A DNA stretch of 57,713 bases from NCBI RefSeq assembly GCF_015557435.1, contig NZ_JADNOH010000041.1, positions 1 through 57,713 of the forward strand, in the 5' to 3' direction. Under the pieces are notes generated by a model. It had not been told where the DNA came from, ran no database searches, and saw only the letters and a list, made by a program, of their open reading frames with translations. Below are positions 1 through 7,619 of the stretch, in pieces. Source of the stretch: Collinsella aerofaciens (GTDB lineage: Bacteria > Actinomycetota > Coriobacteriia > Coriobacteriales > Coriobacteriaceae). The translations under genes were made by a program, and so were the position numbers. Each line of letters opens with the position of its first letter. Within the stretch, counting starts at the first letter, position 1.

Positions 1-393
1 GAACCGCTCTTTTCCTCCGACGGCGCCTCTTGGATGACCAGCCGCGACGTACAGTTCAAGGCAATCCTGGACTTTATCCGCGCAAACTATGCAGCCGCTA
101 TAGATGTGCCCCAGATGGCATCTGCAGCCGGCGTAAGCGAAAGAGAGTGTTACCGCATTATCGAAACTTGTGCAGGAACGACCCCGGCGGCATATCTACG
201 CGCATACCGTATAAACCGTGCTTGCGAACTTTTGACGCACACCACGCGAACGGTGCAGGCAATCGCTCGGCAATGCGGCTTTGCGACAGCGAGCCATCTT
301 GGGCAGGTATTCAAAGAACAAATAGGCTGCACCCCTTCGAGCTATCGAGCAGCGAGGCAGAATCTCGATAGTACCGGGCAGAAATCCCACTAG
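1..393 (+). CDS. AraC-family transcriptional regulator, C-terminal part (5' truncated by window edge)
   Basis: The reading frame is open from base 1, so the true start lies outside the window. About 130 residues are visible. They form the paired helix-turn-helix DNA-binding domain of AraC/XylS regulators: a first HTH around VPQMASAAGVSERECYRII and the conserved second-HTH region VQAIARQCGFATASHLGQVF, followed by the family-typical end TPSSYRAA. Any ligand-binding domain is upstream and unseen. The target is unknown. AraC proteins classically bind direct repeats phased at 21 bp, and such repeats occur upstream of several sugar operons here, so this gene is one candidate reader of them (inference only). 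Confidence 0.88.
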   Translation, partial: EPLFSSDGASWMTSRDVQFKAILDFIRANYAAAIDVPQMASAAGVSERECYRIIETCAGTTPAAYLRAYRINRACELLTHTTRTVQAIARQCGFATASHLGQVFKEQIGCTPSSYRAARQNLDSTGQKSH

Positions 394-449
394 CCCTTCT
401 TCTGTCACTGCATCAAACTTGCAGGCAAACAACAGATAGGAGCAACCAT

Positions 450-1073
450 ATGAAGCACTTTGACCATATCGTGTTTGACGTTGACGGAACATTGGCAGAT
501 ACAGAAGAAAGCGTTCTGTCATCGCTTGCCCAGATTGTCCAAGAAGAGACCGGCAAAACGCTCCCCCGAAACGAGCTTGAATTTGCCCTCGGCATACCCG
601 GCAAGGATGCTCTTGAGAAACTTGGAATCTACTCGCAAGCAACGTTGGATCGCTGGTGCCAAGTTGCCGCCAGCTTTAAAAGCACCATCAGCGTGTTTCC
701 AGGTTTGCTTGAAGTCATCGCAAAACTCGCCGATAGCGGTTGCAATCTTGGCATTGTCTCCTCACGTGCGCGCGACGAATACGCAGAAGAAATAGCACCC
801 CTTGGCTTCGATAAGTATTTTGAGCACATCATCCTTGTCGAAGACACAACCGAACACAAACCCGCACCCGCACCCATGCTCGAATATCTCCGACGTACGG
901 GTGCAGACCCCAACAGCGTCATCTACATTGGCGACACCGTCTACGACGAACAATGCGCAACTTCAGCAGGGGTCAATTTTGCCCGAGCAGTATGGGGATC
1001 ACACCAAGAAATCCCAAACGCCACCTACAACCTCAAAACCCCCAACGACCTACTAACCCTAACAACCAAGTAA
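450..1073 (+). CDS. HAD-superfamily hydrolase (phosphoglycolate phosphatase-like)
   Basis: A 207-residue HAD subfamily IA phosphatase. Motif I is VFDVDGTLADTE near residue 8-19, with the nucleophile and general acid/base aspartates. Motif II is the serine pair in IVSSRAR near 108. Motif III is the lysine in EHKPAPAPM near 136, and motif IV is GDTVYDEQ near 160. A helical cap domain lies between motifs I and II. The substrate cannot be told; relatives act on sugar phosphates or phosphoglycolate. It starts 57 bases after the AraC gene, on the same strand, and may be co-transcribed with it. The start follows AGGAG at 439-443 (gataggagcaaccatATG). Confidence 0.85.
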   Translation: MKHFDHIVFDVDGTLADTEESVLSSLAQIVQEETGKTLPRNELEFALGIPGKDALEKLGIYSQATLDRWCQVAASFKSTISVFPGLLEVIAKLADSGCNLGIVSSRARDEYAEEIAPLGFDKYFEHIILVEDTTEHKPAPAPMLEYLRRTGADPNSVIYIGDTVYDEQCATSAGVNFARAVWGSHQEIPNATYNLKTPNDLLTLTTK

Positions 1074-1089
1074 CCCCCGCGCCCCATCC

Positions 1090-1274
1090 TTTCCGCCCTA
1101 ACGCCACAAGGGCGATTGAGCAGGACGGTTTGGGCGGGTCCCGTACTTAGTTTCCAAAATCATTCCGCAGCGCGATGACTTCTTATTATTTTCCGCCCTA
1201 ACGCCACAAGGGCGACGACCTCGAGAAGGTCAACTCGGGAGGGACGAGGGCTTAGTTCCCCAATCTTTCCGCAG
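1090..1274. repeat. Two degenerate tandem units with 100-bp spacing
   Basis: An identical 26-base block (1090-1115 and 1190-1215) recurs exactly 100 bp apart and can fold as CGCCC-loop-GGGCG. Each copy is followed by a second related block, CTTAGTTYCC...TTCCGCAG (1147-1170 and 1251-1274). No gene is seen in 1074-1394; this repeat and the nested hairpin next to it fill the gap. Function is unknown; a structured RNA or a repeat element are both possible. Confidence 0.6.
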
Positions 1275-1361
1275 GGGGCAAAAAGCCTCGCCGCACGAAG
1301 TGCGCAGCGAGGCTTTTTGCATGCCCGAGGACGATTGGGGAACTAAGCCCTCGTCCCTCCC
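1237..1361. repeat. Perfect 29-bp inverted repeat enclosing a terminator
   Basis: Bases 1237-1265 and 1333-1361 are perfect reverse complements (29 bp). They enclose a second hairpin at 1278-1320, giving a nested structure. The outer left arm includes the second block of the tandem repeat next to it. Confidence 0.75.
1278..1320. terminator. Bidirectional rho-independent terminator
   Basis: GC-rich hairpin whose arms read AAAAAGCCTCGC and GCGAGGCTTTTT, flanked by A and T runs on both sides. It is placed to end the minus-strand aldolase gene (stop at 1395) and could also stop plus-strand transcription from the HAD gene. Confidence 0.8.
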
Positions 1362-1394
1362 CGGGATATGTAGCGAGTCGGAGTACCCTTGCTG

Positions 1395-2252
1395 TTACTC
1401 TGCTTTGCCCACAGAGTTGAGGTTGGTCATGCGGATCTTAACCAGCTCGGTAATCTCGCGCATGCCCTCCTTGGCCGGCTTCTTGGGGTCGAAGCAGCCG
1501 GGGTTCTCGGCCATGTAGGCCATGAAGCCCTTGGTGTAGGCCTGACGCAGCTCGGTGGCATAGTTGACCTTGCAGATGCCGTTCTTCACGGCCTCGGCAA
1601 CCTGCTCATCGGGCACACCGGAGGTGCCATGCAGGACCAGCGGCACGTCGACGGCGTCGCGAATGGCCTTGACCACGGACTGCTCGATGTGCGGATCGCT
1701 CGTATACACGCCGTGGCTGGTGCCAACGCCAATGGCCAGCGAGGTGCAGCCAGTGCGCTCGACGAACTCCTTGGCCTCGGCGGGGTCGGTGTAGGGGCTC
1801 TCGCCCTCAACCGCGGGACCGTCGTCCTCCTTGCCGCCAACCTTGCCGAGCTCGGCCTCGACGGGCACGCCCATGGCGCGGCCAGCGTCGGCGACGGACT
1901 TGGTCAGGGCGATGTTGTCCTCAAAGGACTCGTGCGAACCGTCGATCATGACGGAGGTGTAGCCGGTGCGGAAGGCCTGCATGCAGCGGTCATAGCCATC
2001 GCCGTGATCGAGATGCAGAGCGACGGGCACGGAAGCGCGCTCGGCGGCAGCCTTGACCATACCGTAGAAGTAGTCCAGGCCAGCGGTCTTGATGGTACCC
2101 GGGGTGGTCTGCATGATGACGGGGGACTTGGTCTCCTCGGCAGCGGCCAGAACGGCCATAACAAACTCGAGGTTCTCGACGTTGAACGCGCCGACGGCGT
2201 AGTGGCCGGCCTGAGCGTCCTTGAGCATCTTTTCGGTGGTAACAAGTGCCAT
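1395..2252 (-). CDS. Class II ketose-bisphosphate aldolase (fructose/tagatose type)
   Basis: 285 residues, the usual length of class II (zinc) fructose- or tagatose-1,6-bisphosphate aldolases. The metal-binding motif ALHLDHGDG lies near residues 78-86, and NYATELRQAY near the C-terminus is family-typical. The start at 2252 (MALVTTEKML) is chosen because GGAGAGGAG lies just upstream; the frame is open further 5' but without a better ribosome site. It cleaves a ketose bisphosphate to dihydroxyacetone phosphate and glyceraldehyde 3-phosphate. Since the lac genes here lack a class I lacD, this enzyme probably completes the tagatose-6-phosphate route (inference). Substrate preference cannot be read from sequence. 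It is divergent from a DeoR regulator. Confidence 0.85.
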   Translation of the reverse strand: MALVTTEKMLKDAQAGHYAVGAFNVENLEFVMAVLAAAEETKSPVIMQTTPGTIKTAGLDYFYGMVKAAAERASVPVALHLDHGDGYDRCMQAFRTGYTSVMIDGSHESFEDNIALTKSVADAGRAMGVPVEAELGKVGGKEDDGPAVEGESPYTDPAEAKEFVERTGCTSLAIGVGTSHGVYTSDPHIEQSVVKAIRDAVDVPLVLHGTSGVPDEQVAEAVKNGICKVNYATELRQAYTKGFMAYMAENPGCFDPKKPAKEGMREITELVKIRMTNLNSVGKAE

Positions 2253-2474
2253 GAGCGTTTGCTCCTCTCCCTCGCCCGCATCTGGACATCGGGCGTCCGT
2301 GTTCGCAAGGCGTTTTACCTTGCGTTTTGCTGCGCCCATTGTATGAAATTCGGCGAGTCTGAATGTGCGGGATGTCGTCGTCCCGCAGGGAAAGACCCTC
2401 AATTTTGAAAAGCAAACGGAAGGGATCAAGGCCAAGCGCGCGTGTTTGATATTGAGTTTTGAGTCTTGATTGCC

Positions 2475-2530
2475 TTTCTTTTATAGAAAAGATAAGTAAT
2501 CGAAAGGTGTTTTCTTACTCAAAAAGAAAA
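2475..2530. promoter_or_regulatory. Possible DeoR operator pair in the divergent promoter region
   Basis: Two imperfect palindromes with TTTCTT/AAGAAA-like arms (2475-2490 and 2510-2530) lie between the divergent aldolase and DeoR genes. Placement fits autoregulation plus control of the aldolase. The region is AT-rich, so chance is not excluded. Confidence 0.35.
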
Positions 2531-2586
2531 TGAACGAAAATAGAGTCAACACAATTCCTGCAAATATTGCCGAGAATGGAGTAGCC

Positions 2587-3390
2587 ATGGTTCAAGCAAC
2601 AACCCGCGCCTTCGCCGACGAACGCCGTGCCGCCATCATGGAAATGCTCGAGCACAACGCCTCGGTGCAGGTGGCAGAAATCGCCCAGACCTTTGGCGTG
2701 TCCTCCGTTACCGCCCGTGCTGATCTGGACGCCCTCGCTGAGTCCGGCAAACTGCGCCGCACACATGGTGGCGCTGTGTCGCTCCACAAACGCCTGACCG
2801 TCTCCACACAGGACCGGCGCATTAACGTCAATGTCGCCGCCAAGCAGGCCATCGCCCAAAGCGCTATTGAGCTCGTCAGCGACGGCGACACGCTGCTCGT
2901 CGACTCGGGCACCACCGCGCTCGAATTTGTCCGCCTACTCGACCAGCGCGACGGCATTACCGTCATCACGGCAGACATTACGATCGCCGATTACATCGAC
3001 GAGAGCATGCCCTCGGTCGATGTTGTTATGCTGGGCGGCGCGCTGCGCAAAGGCCATCGCTATCTGTACGGTCCACTCACTATGCAGGCACTGCAAGTGG
3101 TTCACGCCGATCTTGCGGTTATGTGCCCCGGCGCCTTTGTCCCGGGTTGCGGCTTTACGACCGACTTTCCGCAGATGGCCGAAACCAAAACGGCCATGAT
3201 CTCCGCCGCCCGCCAAAACGTCGCCCTGATGGACGCCAGCAAGGTCAACGGACGCGGCATGTACCGCTTCGCCGAACTTGTCGATGTTGACGCCATCGTG
3301 ATGGACCGTGACCCCAATGGCTCCGTCGCCACCTCAATCGCCGAGATCGCCGGCGCCGGCGCCCCAACCCTCATCATCGCCACCGCCTAA
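2587..3390 (+). CDS. DeoR-family transcriptional regulator
   Basis: 267 residues from the ATG at 2587, chosen for GGAG at 2578-2581; an in-frame ATG at 2530 has no good ribosome site. An N-terminal winged HTH (residues about 10-60, EIAQTFGVSSVTARADLDAL, then RTHGG) is followed by the DeoR sugar-phosphate sensor domain with DGDTLLVDSGTTALEF. It probably represses the divergent aldolase gene and responds to a sugar phosphate. This is typical of GlpR/LacR/FruR-type repressors; the effector is not readable. The gene ends just before a repeated hairpin element. Confidence 0.85.
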   Translation: MVQATTRAFADERRAAIMEMLEHNASVQVAEIAQTFGVSSVTARADLDALAESGKLRRTHGGAVSLHKRLTVSTQDRRINVNVAAKQAIAQSAIELVSDGDTLLVDSGTTALEFVRLLDQRDGITVITADITIADYIDESMPSVDVVMLGGALRKGHRYLYGPLTMQALQVVHADLAVMCPGAFVPGCGFTTDFPQMAETKTAMISAARQNVALMDASKVNGRGMYRFAELVDVDAIVMDRDPNGSVATSIAEIAGAGAPTLIIATA

Positions 3391-3396
3391 AAACAA

Positions 3397-3435
3397 AAAC
3401 CACCACAAAGGGGACAGGCACCTTTGTGGTGGTTT
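3397..3435. repeat. REP-like hairpin, copy 1 (GGGGACAGGCACC loop)
   Basis: Perfect 15-bp arms (AAACCACCACAAAGG and its complement at 3421-3435) around a 9-base loop GGACAGGCA. The core is identical to 4935-4975. It could also terminate the DeoR gene. The loop resembles REP sequences moved by Y1/RAYT transposases (inference). Confidence 0.7.
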
Positions 3436-3466
3436 GAGAGGCACGGTAGCTCACTCCGCCAGTTTG

Positions 3467-3601
3467 TCTCAATCTGTAACAACTAGACCCTTAAAAGCCG
3501 GTTAACTGTTACAGATTGAGATAATCCCGCTCGATTCCGCCCTTAATCTAAATCTGTAACAGATAGAGTCGATTTAGCCGCCCAGATGTTACAGATTGAG
3601 A
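3467..3601. repeat. Array 1 of the 55-bp hairpin family (copies A and B)
   Basis: Two 55-bp hairpins, 3467-3521 and 3547-3601, offset by 80 bp. Each has 14-base arms of the form TCTCAATCTGTAAC and GTTACAGATTGAGA around a variable 27-base loop. The same family recurs at 21753-21888 and 26565-26860. No gene is seen in 3391-3638. Confidence 0.85.
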
Positions 3602-3638
3602 CAGTTGGACGCGAAACGGTCTTGGCAGAAGTGGCCCT

Positions 3639-4754
3639 CTAGCAAAGAGACGCTACATATCGACCGAAGCCCGGCAACGCAAACTCGAAACGTCCCTGTA
3701 AGGGTTCTTCAATCACCCCTGCCTCAATTAGACGTTTTTTATACGTCGAGATCGAACCGGAACTTTTCTTAAGCCGCGCAGCCAATTCTTGCCTGGTCGT
3801 CGTCCCCTCCGGATTCATTGCACGAAGAAAATCCAAGTCCCCCTGTGAAAGTTCCGCTGCAGTCGAGGCAAAAACGCGCGATTCGAGCTCCTCTTGCGCA
3901 AGCTTCGCGCCACGTTCGACGTCTTCAAGGGAAACCTCAGCCGCCTGGCGCGAAGCGTTCCACGCCCGATATCCCACCAACTGGAACATAAACGGAAAAC
4001 CATCGATTGCCTCGGCAGCACGGTCGACCGCCTCATCGGAAATCGTTTTGCCACCGTCTTCAATCGTCAGCCGAAACGCTTCTTTTACCTCAGTCGGCGA
4101 AATAGATCTCAGCGAATGCTGGGCAGCACGACGAAGAAACGATGTCGATTTTCCCGTCAACAACGCCAGCACGCGAAACGGCAGCCCCGCCATAAGCAAA
4201 GCTACCTTTTTGTTCTCGCTCACAAAATGTTGGTAGGTGGTAACGAGCTCCGTCATTTGAGCAAACGATGCATCAACTTCGTCAACGGCGATAAGTACCC
4301 CGGTGCCAGTCGCTTCAAGCTGAGCAAACAGAGCGTTCATCTTAGTACGCCAGTTGGCGCCCTCAAATTCAATATCAACGTTTTCCCAGCTCATACTTCC
4401 TATGGAGGCAATCCCAACACTGTTCACACGCCTAGAAGCGGGCTTTTCGATCAGATGGGCGGCCGATTCGTTGAGGCGCTGCAGAATGTCTTCGAGCATC
4501 CCGTCCGAAGCCGTCACATTCGCCGTAATCCAGCCTTCTTGCTGGGCGCGGTATGACAGATATGCCAAAAGGGCCGTTTTGCCCGTCCCGCGCGCGCCGT
4601 AGAAAATCGAGCATAGGTTGGGGTCGGAATCGGCGCTTTCAAACGCCAGCACCATATCATCAATGATTTGCTCACGGCCGGCCATGTATGCCGGTACACG
4701 TCCAAACATCGGCGTGAACGGATTTGCCTGCCTGTACGCTGTCGCCGCCGCCAT
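3639..4754 (-). CDS. AAA/ORC-like ATP-binding protein with C-terminal winged helix
   Basis: 371 residues. Walker A GARGTGKTA is at about 53-61 and Walker B GVLIAVDEVD at about 152-161. Residues about 280-371 look like a winged helix (TRQELAARLKKSSGSISTYKKRLIEAG), consistent with DNA binding. The architecture matches archaeal-type AAA ATPase/ORC1-like proteins common in accessory regions; the cellular role is unknown. The start at 4754 has a perfect AAAGGAGG upstream; the frame is open to 4784 without a ribosome site. The gene stands alone and is flanked on both sides by repeat elements, including a TTGAG tandem repeat in its promoter region. Confidence 0.75.
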   Translation of the reverse strand: MAAATAYRQANPFTPMFGRVPAYMAGREQIIDDMVLAFESADSDPNLCSIFYGARGTGKTALLAYLSYRAQQEGWITANVTASDGMLEDILQRLNESAAHLIEKPASRRVNSVGIASIGSMSWENVDIEFEGANWRTKMNALFAQLEATGTGVLIAVDEVDASFAQMTELVTTYQHFVSENKKVALLMAGLPFRVLALLTGKSTSFLRRAAQHSLRSISPTEVKEAFRLTIEDGGKTISDEAVDRAAEAIDGFPFMFQLVGYRAWNASRQAAEVSLEDVERGAKLAQEELESRVFASTAAELSQGDLDFLRAMNPEGTTTRQELAARLKKSSGSISTYKKRLIEAGVIEEPLQGRFEFALPGFGRYVASLC

Positions 4755-4805
4755 AAAACCTCCTTTGAACTCACGTAATTCCATTATGCCCTACAGCCCT
4801 TGATT

Positions 4806-4891
4806 TCTTTGAGCCTCCTTGATTTTTTTGAGCATCTTTGAGTTCCTTGAGCATGCTTGAGTTCTTTGAGCATGCTTGAGTTCTTTGAGCG
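4806..4891. repeat. Short tandem repeat (TTGAG every 9-10 bases)
   Basis: About nine TTGAG/TTGAT units at 9-10-base spacing, including two copies of GAGCATGCTTGAGTTCTTT in tandem. It lies directly upstream of the minus-strand ATPase gene (read as repeated CTCAA). It could be an operator array for that gene or a slippage-prone repeat. Confidence 0.6.
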
Positions 4892-4934
4892 AACGGCCGA
4901 CAGCAGAACCAACCGTCCTCTTCGACTAAAAGCA

Positions 4935-4975
4935 AAAACCACCACAAAGGGGACAGGCACCTTTGTGGTGGTTTT
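4935..4975. repeat. REP-like hairpin, copy 2 (GGGGACAGGCACC loop)
   Basis: Perfect 16-bp arms around the same 9-base loop as the element at 3397-3435; the shared 39 bases are identical. It lies just 3' of the flavodiiron gene and can serve as its terminator. Confidence 0.7.
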
Positions 4976-4997
4976 GGCGGTAGAAGCGAGCGCGTTG

Positions 4998-6158
4998 TTA
5001 CTTGGACAGCTCGTCGGCGAGGGCTTCGATCTGGGCGCGCGATGCGTCGTTGAGCGAACCCAGGACGGTCACCTTGTTCTGCGTCAGGGTGATGTCCTTC
5101 ATGCCCTCGAGCTCCTTGGCCATAACCTTGGCAGCGGCGGGCGCCCAGGAGCCGGCCTCGACGAGTGCCACCGTGCGGTTCTGGTAGGCATGCTCGGCAA
5201 GTGTGTGGATAAAGGTGCTCATGCACGGGAAGATCTCGCCCTGATAGGTGATGGAAGCGAGCACCAGACGGTCGTAGCGGAACGCATCCTCAACGGCCTC
5301 GGCCATGTCGTCGCGAGCCAAGTCAAAGACGGAAACCTTCTGGCCGCGGGCCTCGAGCGCTGCGGCGAGCTCCTCGACGGCAGCCTTCAGGTGGCCGTAC
5401 ACGCTTGCATAGGCAATCGTGATGCCCTCGTCCTCGGGCTGATAACTCGACCAGGTGTTGTAGGTGTCGAGGTAGTAGCCCAGGTTCTCGGTAAGAACAG
5501 GACCATGGAGCGGGCAGATGATCTGGATGTCCAGGTCGGCGGCCTTCTTGAGCACGGCCTGCACGAACTTGCCGAATTTACCGACGATGCCAAAGTAGTA
5601 GCGGCGCGCTTCGCAAGCCCAGCCTTCCGGGTCCTCGATGTCGTTGGCGCCGAACTTGCCAAAGCCGTCGGCACTAAAGAGCACCTTGTCGGTGGACTCG
5701 TAGGAGAAGATCACCTCGGGCCAGTGCACGTTGGGGGCGCCGACAAACGTTAGGCTGTGGCCACCCAGGTCGAGCACGTCGCCCTCTTTGACGACCATCT
5801 TACGCTCGGGGTAGTCGGTGCCAAAGTAGTTGACCATCATGCGGAAGGCGCCCATGCTGGCCACAATCTGTGCCTGGGGGTAGCGCTCCATAAAGGCGGC
5901 GATGCCAGCGGAGTGATCGGGCTCCATGTGGTGAACGACCAGATAATCGGGCGTACGACCATCGAGCACGCCCTCGATGTTGCCGAGCCACTCATCAACA
6001 AAACCGCCGTCGACCGAATCGGCGACAGCGATCTTCTCGCCCAAGATAACGTAGCTGTTGTATGCCATACCGTTCTCGGACACGTCGTACTGGCCCTCGA
6101 ACAGGTCAATGTCGTGATCGTCGACGCCAACGTAGCGGATATCCTTGGTGATCTCCAT
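4998..6158 (-). CDS. Flavodiiron protein (A-type flavoprotein, FprA-like)
   Basis: 386 residues. The N-terminal metallo-beta-lactamase-like domain carries the diiron ligands in VVHHMEPDHSAG (His77, Glu79, Asp81, His82), with more ligands at ICPLHGPV. A C-terminal flavodoxin domain begins near residue 263 (ITIAYASVYGHLK). Such proteins reduce oxygen to water, or nitric oxide to nitrous oxide, in the cytoplasm of anaerobes, taking electrons from rubredoxin or F420. No fused rubredoxin is present. The start at 6158 (MEITKDIRY) follows AGGAGG. The gene is monocistronic here. Confidence 0.92.
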   Translation of the reverse strand: MEITKDIRYVGVDDHDIDLFEGQYDVSENGMAYNSYVILGEKIAVADSVDGGFVDEWLGNIEGVLDGRTPDYLVVHHMEPDHSAGIAAFMERYPQAQIVASMGAFRMMVNYFGTDYPERKMVVKEGDVLDLGGHSLTFVGAPNVHWPEVIFSYESTDKVLFSADGFGKFGANDIEDPEGWACEARRYYFGIVGKFGKFVQAVLKKAADLDIQIICPLHGPVLTENLGYYLDTYNTWSSYQPEDEGITIAYASVYGHLKAAVEELAAALEARGQKVSVFDLARDDMAEAVEDAFRYDRLVLASITYQGEIFPCMSTFIHTLAEHAYQNRTVALVEAGSWAPAAAKVMAKELEGMKDITLTQNKVTVLGSLNDASRAQIEALADELSK

Positions 6159-6287
6159 CAGGCAAAGCCTCCTAGATAGACAAAAGAACCCGTCTATCAT
6201 AGCACTCGGCTGCATCCCAACAGCTATCTGCCGACATCCTTACCGTTTGTTATTGAAGCGCAAGATTGAGCCGTTGACCTGCGCAAA

Positions 6288-7319
6288 CTACGCGCGCGGA
6301 GCCGCTGTGGTATGTCGAACGATGAGCTGGCCCGGAATACGGATCGCGACGGTCTTGCCCGGCGTTCCCTCCTTGGGAACCGCATGCTCAAACACCTCGC
6401 GCCCGCGCTGGTGCAGATCGAATCGCACGGTCGTGAGCTCGTTGTGCGCGACAAAATCATCGAGCGAATCGTCGACACCCACCACGCTCACGTCCTCGGG
6501 CACGCGCAGGCCGCTATCGCGCAGCGCGGCGATGGCACCATTTGCCATCTGATCGTTTGCCGCATAGATCGCCGTCATGGCGCGGTCGTGTTCTGCCAGA
6601 TACCTGCCGGCCTCGTAGCCGCTGTTGGCAGACCAGTCGCCCTCGAGCGGTTCTGCCGGCTCGATATGCCTGCGCTCGAGCGCGTCTTGCCAACCAGCGC
6701 GGCGGAACTGCTCGTCCACCGAGAAGGATGGACCGCCGATGTAGCGAATCTGCTCGTGGCCGAGCTCAAATAGGTGATCCATAAGCAGCAGCGAGCAGCC
6801 GTAATGGTCGGAATCGACCGTGGTCACGCGCGGATGCGCATACATGGTGACGATAACCGTGCCGATTCCCGGCAGCGGATCAAACGTCTCAAAATCGGGC
6901 GCCATGCGGCTCATGCCGATGATGATGCCATCGACCGGCAGGGCCGCCATGCGACGCGTGGCCTCGGCAAGCGAAAACTCCTCGGTCTTGGACATCTCGA
7001 CCAGCGTGATGGCACAGCCGTGCTCGCGAGCGGCGCTGGCGATACCGTCGATCATCGTCAGGTTCCCAAACTTGGTGACATCGTTGACGCATAGGCCGAC
7101 CGAATGGTAGCGACCATCGCGCAGCGAACGGCCGGCATAGCTCGGGCGAAAGCCGAGCTCCTGCATAGCAGCCTGTACGCGCTGGCGCGTCTGCTCGTTC
7201 ACATTGGGCAGGCCGTTGGCGACGCGCGAGACCGTCTGCTGCGAAACGCCAGCGGCGCGGGCGACGTCGGCCATGGAAACCGGACGCGAACCCGTGTCGT
7301 TGGAAGGGTGCCTTGCCAC
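6288..7319 (-). CDS. LacI-family regulator, probable galactose operon repressor
   Basis: 343 residues starting at a GTG (7319) with AAGGTG upstream. The HTH is VSMADVARAAGVSQQTVSRVANG (residues about 14-36), followed by the hinge and a periplasmic-binding-like effector domain to residue 343. It is divergent from galM. Three near-identical 20-bp sites (7401, 7524 and 8759) lie in its own promoter, before galM and before galK, which supports autoregulation and control of the gal genes. The inducer (galactose or a derivative) is inferred from context. Confidence 0.85.
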   Translation of the reverse strand: MARHPSNDTGSRPVSMADVARAAGVSQQTVSRVANGLPNVNEQTRQRVQAAMQELGFRPSYAGRSLRDGRYHSVGLCVNDVTKFGNLTMIDGIASAAREHGCAITLVEMSKTEEFSLAEATRRMAALPVDGIIIGMSRMAPDFETFDPLPGIGTVIVTMYAHPRVTTVDSDHYGCSLLLMDHLFELGHEQIRYIGGPSFSVDEQFRRAGWQDALERRHIEPAEPLEGDWSANSGYEAGRYLAEHDRAMTAIYAANDQMANGAIAALRDSGLRVPEDVSVVGVDDSLDDFVAHNELTTVRFDLHQRGREVFEHAVPKEGTPGKTVAIRIPGQLIVRHTTAAPRA

Positions 7320-7400
7320 AAAATCACCTTCGCTCCTGTAGGAAGCCTAAATACCCCATGCGAAATTGCAGGTTACACGGGAGGCTTTGCTATCTATCGA

Positions 7401-7420
7401 TAATGTTAACGTACTCTACT
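7401..7420. promoter_or_regulatory. LacI-type operator 1 (galR-like)
   Basis: TAATGTTAACGTACTCTACT shares the core TGTTAACGTACTC with the sites at 7524 and 8759. It lies next to TATAGT (minus strand), a possible -10 box of the LacI gene, which suggests autoregulation. Confidence 0.6.
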
Positions 7421-7464
7421 ATACCTATCAGCAGTTATGCAGCACCCCCCAACACCGCCTGAAT

Positions 7465-7497
7465 ACCGTTCACGGCTCATTTTCGACCGATTGCAGG
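7465..7497 (+). promoter_or_regulatory. 21-bp-phased direct repeat (gal site)
   Basis: ACCGTTCACGG at 7465 is followed by a second ACCG at 7486, exactly 21 bp later. The first unit matches units upstream of lacA, lacF, the second lacE and the aga PTS. Candidate activator site upstream of galM. Confidence 0.55.
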
Positions 7498-7523
7498 AAA
7501 GCGAAGAAGTCCGTGGTTCCAGG

Positions 7524-7543
7524 TTATGAGTACGTTAACATAA
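7524..7543. promoter_or_regulatory. LacI-type operator 2, before galM
   Basis: TTATGAGTACGTTAACATAA is the reverse complement form of the gal operator, with palindromic ends TTATG/CATAA. It sits 77 bases upstream of the galM start. Confidence 0.65.
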
Positions 7544-7619
7544 GGCGAAAGCACACCGATACCATGGTGGCCTGCGCTCCGGGCGCGCAGGCCATGACGT
7601 CGTATTCGAAAGGACGCTC

